From: Rhizophagus irregularis
Taxonomy: Eukaryota; Glomeromycota; Glomeromycetes; Glomerales; Glomeraceae
NCBI RefSeq assembly: GCF_026210795.1
Contig: NC_089454.1
Location: 558,001-622,000, forward strand
Direction of reading: 5' to 3'
Length of the DNA: 64,000 nt
Shown here one piece after another: positions 57,973 to 64,000 of the stretch (positions within the stretch are counted from its first letter, which is position 1; each line of letters begins with the position of its first letter). Both the position numbers and the translations under genes were made by a program. The notes below the pieces were generated by a model. It saw only the letters and a list, made by a program, of their open reading frames with translations, had not been told where the DNA came from and did no database searches.

Positions 57973-59022
57973 ATGTATTCAAAGAGCGTCATCATGTCTC
58001 CGATCAAAAAAAGGTTGTCAAAGACCCTTAAATGGGATTTTGTACCCGGTCTCAAAAAATAATATGATCAACAGATTGACAAAGTTTTTTAACGGACTAA
58101 GCCGGGTAAAAAAAAAAATTGACAAAATTGATTAGTAAATAATAATTAATTTTTGTAACAATAAAATTCACGAGAAACGAAATTAACCAAACAAACAATA
58201 TTTCAATAAAAAACCTGATACAATCATCATCTGCAGATAATTATATATTAAAACAAACACTTTTTCGAACGAGACTTTTATGCAAAGGATATTAAAATGG
58301 TTTAATTACATAGTATACTTTGTATGCACTTTTTTTTCTCATGTTTCCAATTTAGTACAAGTAGAATTGAACTATTTTAAATGTAACGATGAATCATGTG
58401 AGTAATAGAGGATCTGCGACGGCGACTGGTACATTCCTAATGATTGTAATATGATTGTAATATATGATTGTATATATATAATTGTGCAATATATGTTTGT
58501 GTAACAAAAATAGAATACCTTATGTATTGCTATTATTATTATTCATACCCAAACTTGTATTATTGGATGGAATTGAAACGCCACAGGTCAACCTTGGCAA
58601 ATAATCAGAAACATAGCAAATAATAATAAATTATAAAAAAAAAAACTTGAAACATTATTATTATTATTTAAAATACCAAATATTTTTGATATTAAAATGC
58701 ATTTCATTTCAAATTATGCATAAAAGGTTATATTTTTATATTTTTAAAAGAATTATATCCAATAATAGAATGTTTAATTTTCGGAATTTGACCGGAAATA
58801 TTATCATGAAATTATTTTTTATCGGTTATTACTACTTAAAGTATAATAATATTCAAACAAATAATATATAAGATACGAATAAAATCATTTTTAAAAATAA
58901 TACATTCGGTTAAATTCATATTAAATTATTCATTTACATATTTTTTTTCATTGTTCACTCATTTTGAAATTCTAATATTTTTCTTTAAAACAAATAATAA
59001 AATAATAAAAACGAATCAATTC
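54491..59022. other. Gene-poor interval with homopolymer-rich, promoter-like DNA
   Basis: About 4.5 kb without a supportable gene. Frames present (for example 56423-56620 and 56981-57235) are Phe/Lys/Ser-rich and arise from poly-T/poly-A runs. The interval has fewer transposon signs than the rest. A near-exact 37-bp direct repeat with ACTTCCATGGAAATTTC lies at 57855-57915, and an (AT)n tract at 57955-57972. It may contain UTRs, non-coding transcripts or short exons that cannot be recognised by eye. Confidence 0.4.
56244..56273 (+). promoter_or_regulatory. CRE-like TGACGTCA next to TATA-like box
   Basis: TGACGTCA, the palindromic bZIP (CREB/ATF) site, at 56244-56251 is followed 11 bp later by TATATTTAAAAG. 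The spacing looks promoter-like for a plus-strand transcript, but no coding frame follows, so this could be chance or the promoter of a non-coding or unrecognised gene. Confidence 0.25.
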
Positions 59023-59102
59023 TTACTTGTACTCAAAAATTTCCTTACTGTACTCATAAAATTTCCTTACTGTACTCATAAATTTCCTTACTGTACTCAT
59101 TA
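59023..59102. repeat. Three tandem TTACTGTACTCATAAA units
   Basis: Three copies of about 24 bp, AAATTTCCTTACTGTACTCAT, in tandem about 0.5 kb upstream of the KDAP-repeat gene. They may be a simple minisatellite or a set of upstream sites. Confidence 0.7.
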
Positions 59103-59540
59103 AAAAAAAGCCGGGATCGCTTTTCTTTGTTCTACCAATTTACATAGGATATTATTTTTAGTTTTTCATCCTTTTTCTTGATTTAGAAACATGCATCAAC
59201 TAAATTACCATTTAAGACTATTTGTCAACTTTATATTACTGAAATGTCCGAAATTTATTATATATACACCACATAAACTACACTTATGTTCCTCTGTAGG
59301 TTTAAAAAAAATTATAAATATTCGAGAAGGAAGTATTGAATTTTTTTTTTTTTGAAAATTGTTTTTTTTATCGTCTGGTACATATTGGAACAATTCCAAA
59401 AAAAGGAATTCAATCAATCAACATTCTTTTTTTTTAGCGGCGCAAATTTCATATTCTTTACATTTTCACATTCTTTTTTATACTTTATACATTCCTTTTC
59501 GTTAAAATCAAATAATCACCAAATTTCGGGGGGAAAGTTC

Positions 59541-59586
59541 CTTTCTTTCTTTCTTTCTTTCTTTCTTTTAAAAAGATATATATAAA
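59541..59586 (+). promoter_or_regulatory. CTTT tract and TATA box of the KDAP-repeat gene
   Basis: A (CTTT)n pyrimidine tract at 59541-59569 is followed by TATATATAAA at 59577-59586, 34 bp before the ATG at 59621. The A-rich context ACATATAAAAAAATGG surrounds the start codon. This fits a fungal core promoter with a short leader. Confidence 0.5.
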
Positions 59587-59620
59587 GTCTTTTGGTCCAT
59601 CTTTATATACATATAAAAAA

Positions 59621-61251
59621 ATGGCTCGATATAAAATGTCAAGGAAAACCATCCTAATTTTACTCAGTCTTTTTATTGTTATATTTGTGATATCTTCAAG
59701 TTTTGCATCTCCTACTAGTGGAAATAAGATTACATTATATAAACGTCAAGATGCACCAAAAGATGCACCAAAAGACGCTCCAAAAGATGCTCCAAAAGAT
59801 GCTCCAAAAGATGCTCCAAAAGATGCTAAAAATGCTGCACCAAAAGATGCACCAAAAGATGTTCCAAAGGACGCACCAAAAGATGCTCCAAAAGATGCTC
59901 CAAAGGACGCACCAAAGGATGCTCCAAAGGATGCTCCAAAGGATGCTGCACCAAAGGAGGGTGCCCCAAAGGATGCCCCAAAGGATGCCCCAAAGGATGC
60001 TCCTAAGGATGCTCCTAAGGATGCTCCAAAGGACGCTCCAAAAGACGTTGCAAAAGATGTAAAAGCTCCTGAAGCTAATAATCCAATTAAAGATCCACAA
60101 CCAGGTAAAACAAAAGTTCCTAAAACCCCTAAAACCCCTGTTGATTCAAAAAACCCCACCTCACCTAAAGATACAAAATCACCTGATAATAAAAATAATG
60201 ATAATAAAACTCCTGATTCCCCAAAATTAAACCCCAAAATTCTCGTCCCTGTACCTAAATCAAATAATGATAATAAAACTAAATTACCACCCAAAATTCC
60301 AGGAGATGCCAAGAATCCTACTAATCCCGCCGATGGTAATATACCTAAAATCAACGATGGTAAAACTCCTGACATTCCTAAAGATGGTAAAACCGTAGTT
60401 CCTCCTCCAGCCGATCCAGCTAATCCAGTCAACCCAGCTAACCCAGCTAACCCAGCTAATCCAGCTAACCCAGCTAATCCAGCTAATCCTCCCCCAGAAT
60501 CAGCTTTCCCCCCAGCTGATAATAAAACTCCTCAATCCAAAAATCCTGGCACAAATCCTGACGGTAAGACTCAAGATCCTAAAGCCGTTCCTCCTCCTCC
60601 TCCTTCTAAAACTCCTTCTAATGATACCCTTCCTAATATCCCTCCTAATACTACTCCTAATACTCCTGATACTCCTGAAACTTCCAATCCTCCTGATACT
60701 CCTGATACTTCTAATCCACCTAATCCACCTAATCCTAATCCTCCTAAAACTCCTAAAGCTCCCCCCAAGACTCCTAAAGATGATACTCCGTAAGTTTTAA
60801 GCTCAATTATATTTTCTTTTAAAAAGCCTAGTCTTTGTGGACCCGGAGAAAGAGGACCAAGAGAATATAAATGATTAATTTTTATTTTATCATTTTTTTT
60901 TTTAGTCAACCTGCCATTACACCATTTCCAAAAGCAGCACCACCAGCCAATCCTCCGCCTACGAAAGGTCCTGCCCAAAAATTCAGTACTTTCACAACTT
61001 TAGTTTCTTCGACTTCGGATGTACCAGGCTTTAAGACAATGGTCCCCACAACGATAAATGGTGTCGCTACTGTTGTAGAAGTTAACGTTCCACCATCAAA
61101 AACAGTTGTAGTCCAAAAAGTTGTCACAAGTGTACCTGTTGAATCACTCACAGATGAAGGATCTAACGGACAAATTAATAGAGGTTTTATAGGAATTGGT
61201 TTGAGTTTAATTATTGGTATGATTAGTGCATTATTCATGTTAATAGCATAG
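59621..61251 (+). CDS. Secreted KDAP-repeat protein with probable GPI anchor
   Basis: Two exons, 59621-60789 and 60906-61251, joined at ACTCC|GTAAGT...TTTTAG|TCAACC (116-bp intron), give 504 residues in frame. Residues 1-29 are a signal peptide (TILILLSLFIVIFVISSSFA). KR at 41-42 is a Kex2-type site directly before about 25 KDAP tetrapeptide repeats (to about residue 147). A Pro/Asn/Lys/Asp/Thr-rich low-complexity stalk follows, with PANPANP repeats near 265-290 and PDTPDTSNPP near 350-375. Exon 2 encodes a Ser/Thr/Val-rich part (FTTLVSSTSDVPGFKTMVP) and ends in a hydrophobic tail (GFIGIGLSLIIGMISALFML) after NGQINRG, as expected for a GPI signal. It is probably a cell-wall surface protein. 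It is intact and the only convincing host gene here. The long antisense GASF frame is an artefact. Confidence 0.85.
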
Positions 61252-61286
61252 ATTTTTTAAGACATTTAGTTTATAACATGTATATA

Positions 61287-61292
61287 AATAAA
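61287..61292 (+). terminator. Poly(A) signal of the KDAP-repeat gene
   Basis: AATAAA lies 36 bp after the stop codon, in a T/A-rich 3' flank. The position fits a polyadenylation signal for a short 3' UTR. Confidence 0.45.
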
Positions 61293-62109
61293 ATCATTGG
61301 AATTGAATTACTTTTAGAATTTCAAATTAAAGTAAAAAGTTTTCATAAAGAGAATAAAAGATAGATTGATCCAGCATTAATTATAACTAAAATTTAAGTG
61401 ATTCTTTTTTATTTATTTATTTATCCATGAAAGTGCAACTTTTCTTCCTTTTCTATTTAAACTCATTAAACAAACCATTCAAATATTTTTTATATTTTTG
61501 AAAATTTCCAAACATTTCATTAAACATTTATTACTTTAGAAAGTTAATGATTAATATAAAACGATGTTTAGTACCAATGATCAATTTAACCAAAAAATTT
61601 ATTTAATCTGTCTTGTAAATAATATTAGAAAAAAATTATAATAAAAAATAGACAATTACAAACTCTTTTGTTTGTACAACTATAAGTGAATTATTTTAAT
61701 TTTAAAATATGATAGATGAATCATGATTTAAAATTTTCGTCAATTTATAATCGTTTCATCGAATCGTGATTTAGATTTTCGCCAATTTATAATCATTTCA
61801 TCGAATCGTAAAACGAATATAAGTTGACGAAAAGGTGTTAATTACTATTGGTTAGTAATTAACCTGACTTTTATTCAATTCAAAAGAGTATGAAAGGAAT
61901 TTATCAAAGTAGAATCTCTGATAATATGTTATATAATGGCTAACATTCATTAATAATAGAGCGATAGATATGCGCTTTAATATTAATATTTTCTTTTTTT
62001 AAAAAAAAAAGCATTCTAAGGAATACTTTTAATAACAGATAAGAAAGAATATAAACTATAATAAAAGATAAATCCCCATTCCAAGTGTGCTCAGTTATTA
62101 ATCAAACCT
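61293..62109. other. AT-rich spacer with one 43-bp direct repeat
   Basis: No gene. At 61717-61808 a unit of about 43 bp, GAATCGTGATTTA then ATTTTCGYCAATTTATAATC and RTTTCATC, occurs twice in tandem with a third partial start. Confidence 0.55.
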
Positions 62110-62730
62110 CCGGAAATCACGTGATCAATTCATGATTTTTTTGTGGCGGTATAAAATAATTTGTGTGTGCAATTTAATCTAATTTTGTGTCGTCGTGAAC
62201 TTATTTTTCGTAAATTTTGAGATGTGGCGCTTTTCATAAAATTTTATATTATGTGATAACTTGGAACAGACTATAAACTGTACCAGAATAATTTCTCCCG
62301 TTACTAATTAGTAAATGCCGCAGCCCGCAGATTGTGTGGAAATTATGTGGAAATTGGATGTAATTGTGTGGATATTGTGTGAAATTTGTGTGGAATTATG
62401 TGCATTGTCAAATAGATCTTTTGTGTGGAATTATGTGCATTGTCAAATAGCTCTTTGATTATTTTCTCTCGAGACTTTTTGATTCAAGGCTTATTATCCC
62501 ATCGGTGTCGTTCACACCAGTCCCAATATGCCTGGGTACCTTCTTTCGACATAGGATCAAAGTTTATTTTCAGCAAAGGTTTCCTCTATGGAATGGCTCA
62601 GTTCTCCTCCGAAACTGACTAAAGGATCAAATTTGGCAAAATTATGTGGTGATTAATGTAAAATTTTGTATTTATCACAAAATTTTGATTCATTGTGAAA
62701 TCACCACGTAATTTCTACCTTTTTATAAAT
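62110..62730. repeat. Dispersed repeat with TCACGTGA end, copy 1
   Basis: Shares with 63280-63640, in the same order: TCACGTGA, CGGTATAAA, TTTTGTGTG/TAATTTTGT, AGTAAATGCCGCAGCCCG and TTTGTATTTATCACAAAATT. The direct repeats GTGTGGAATTATGTGCATTG (62386-62448) and a coding-like piece (62455-62640) are extra here. It is probably a non-autonomous mobile repeat; related TCACGTGAT and ACCGCATAATTC words occur at 24530-24600. Confidence 0.55.
62455..62640 (-). pseudogene. Coding-like fragment of unknown family
   Basis: On the minus strand this piece reads KINFDPMSKEGTQAYWDWCE followed by RHRWDNKP before a stop, then IKKSREKI. The composition (Trp, Cys, charged residues) is much more protein-like than the surrounding AT-rich DNA, and the local GC level is higher. 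It sits inside the dispersed repeat 62110-62730 and is absent from the related copy at 63280-63640, so it could be a captured exon fragment. The overlapping 65-codon plus-strand frame is an alternative, less likely reading. Confidence 0.3.
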
Positions 62731-63075
62731 TACTGCAAGAGTTTTTAGCACCATAAAAGTCGATAACGCATCATGTTATTAATATTAAATTAGAAAGAAA
62801 GAAATTTAATGAGATAGCATAGAACTATAGAATGATAGTTCTAAGCAATATTTTAATCCAATCTAACAAGGAACAAAAATAATCACTTTTAGTGTCTTGA
62901 TCATTCTTGCGTCATTTTGTAAACAATTGCAAAAATTCTCAATATTCCATAGCATTCTAATAACGCTTAAACCGGTCTAAAAAAAAAAATTTGCTAATAC
63001 TAGTTAAAAAGAAATTTGTTTCTATTATATAAATATAATATCTTATCACATTAGTGTTGTCATCACAAATCACAA
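62731..63075. other. AT-rich spacer
   Basis: Nothing recognised between the dispersed repeat and the TA-MITE. Confidence 0.5.
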
Positions 63076-63077
63076 TA

Positions 63078-63269
63078 CAGTTCACCCTCACTATAATGAG
63101 TCCCCATGGAGTATGGACTGGAGATTAAAATTCGTTATAGTGAGAAATTCACTTATACTGAGGGTCATTTATTATACATAAAAAAAATCTGTACCTGAAT
63201 TTTTTCTTCATTATAGCATTATAGCAAGTTATTCACTATATAAAAATTCGCTATAGAGAGGGTGAACTG
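63078..63269. mobile_element. 192-bp TA-flanked MITE
   Basis: The termini CAGTTCACCCTCACTATAAT and the complement of CAGTTCACCCTCTCTATAGC are inverted, with TA at 63076-63077 and 63270-63271. Internal TATAGTGA and TTCACTATA words recall 1550-2063, so both are members of one Tc1/mariner-type family. Confidence 0.75.
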
Positions 63270-63279
63270 TATATAAAAT

Positions 63280-63640
63280 CACGTGACGTACCGTTTCGCG
63301 CCCCGACGGTATAAAGTAAATTTTGTGTGATTTAAGCTAATTTTGTATTTTGTTGTGAACCTATGTGAAATTTGTCCCATTACTGCAGTACTGAGCAGTA
63401 AATGCCGCAGCCCGAAGATTTATGACTATTCCAACGTAACCTGAAAAAAAAATAGCACGAAATGGTAAAAAAGCCAAGTAGAGATGAAAATGTCACGTGA
63501 TTTTTCGGGAACACTTTTTTCAAATTATATAGTGGTTAATGTACTGTATTTATCACAAAATTTTGTGACTTTTGTGATTTATTGCGAAATGCCATAAATC
63601 ATCGTCCCTGTTCGCGCTATATTAAAGAGTTTTATTAACG
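63280..63640. repeat. Dispersed repeat with TCACGTGA end, copy 2
   Basis: The counterpart of 62110-62730 in the same orientation, sharing TCACGTGA, CGGTATAAAGTAAATTTTGT, AGTAAATGCCGCAGCCCG and TGTATTTATCACAAAATTTT. An additional TCACGTGATTTTTC lies at 63494. It lacks the coding-like fragment of copy 1. Confidence 0.55.
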
Positions 63641-64000
63641 TGATTTATCACATGCTATACAATGTTTATATGCTAAAGTTATAGTACTGTATATTACTAA
63701 ATTGTCTATAACAGCATCAAAGAACGTATAACTTTTATTTAGTATTCGTAAAATTAAAGTTAGATGAATTTACGATGAGTTTGAAGTGCATTTACTATTG
63801 ATTTTTATCGAATCCGCTAAAGTTTTTTTGATCAACAGGGATTGTGAAACTAGTCTAAATATGCATTGTACTATACTATCCGATTTTCGAAAATCGATAT
63901 AACCTCACTTTTTTAAAATTTAAATACTTATTTTTATTTATGTATATATTATTACATTACATATGGATAAATCAGAATTACACGAAAATCATTAATTTAA
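63641..64000. other. AT-rich window end
   Basis: No gene or repeat could be supported in the last 360 bases. Confidence 0.5.

Noticed and set aside
59746-60432. Long minus-strand frame rich in GASF repeats opposite the KDAP gene
   Set aside because: It is the mirror of the repetitive KDAP codons; the plus strand has a signal peptide, a matching intron and a GPI-like tail.
1-64000. tRNA and rRNA genes
   Set aside because: No stretch with a convincing TTCGA-type B box together with cloverleaf pairing, and no rRNA-like conserved block, was found by eye; a tRNAscan or Rfam search would be decisive.
1-64000. LTR or LINE retrotransposons
   Set aside because: No reverse transcriptase (YxDD) or integrase motifs and no long direct terminal repeats were seen; all recognisable elements are DNA transposons or their remnants.

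Overview
ORGANISM. The window is very AT-rich eukaryotic DNA, with long A/T runs, short spliceosomal introns (GTAAGT...TAG) and almost no space between transposon remains. A FAR1/MULE transposase with SWIM and CCHC fingers, a Crinkler-like nuclease-kinase pseudogene, a SAM-like module, an intron-rich repeat array that recalls secreted-repeat genes, and degenerate TTAGGG blocks together suggest an arbuscular mycorrhizal fungus (Glomeromycotina, Rhizophagus-like). This is inferred from family resemblance, not proved. No tRNA, rRNA or CRISPR was recognised.

LAYOUT. 1-20 kb is a transposon graveyard: TA-flanked MITEs, a foldback element, a hAT-like element carrying a nested MULE (4.1-7.7 kb), a Crinkler-like REase-kinase pseudogene (13.3-15.0 kb), a badly decayed second MULE (17.6-18.7 kb) and an inverted pair of repeats with telomere-like cores (10.1 and 19.7 kb). 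20.9-50.8 kb is a giant imperfect palindrome: two inverted copies of one 12.5-12.6 kb DNA transposon (left copy 20879-34932, enlarged by a 1.4 kb insertion; right copy 38281-50810) around a 3.3 kb core. 51-59.5 kb holds one more transposon with a perfect 8-bp target duplication and then gene-poor DNA. 59.6-61.3 kb holds the only intact, clearly host-type gene, a spliced secreted KDAP-repeat protein with a probable GPI tail. 61.3-64 kb holds more short repeats.

THE MAIN SYSTEM. Each copy of the large transposon has termini CTTTGCTGAAACTTGGAG (outer) and CTTTACAGAAACCTTGAA (inner), is flanked by TA, has different GATATC-rich satellite arrays inside its two ends, and carries four or five genes: (A) a Myb/SANT-like protein with an Arg-Ser tail, (B) a multi-exon Plavaka/CACTA-like transposase, (C) a basic-acidic protein with a poly-Asp run, (D) a 101-aa protein of unknown function, and a 27-29 aa KRGPK/CxxC micro-ORF. 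No complete transposase remains: the two copies carry different lesions.

The flanks tell a history. An empty insertion site for one copy survives beside it in a tandem duplication. The other copy sits inside a TA-MITE, which itself sits inside a tandem array of intron-like repeats. Each copy's flanks can only be rejoined if the 3.3 kb core is turned around, so the core has been inverted between the two inverted transposons, either in the genome or in the assembly.
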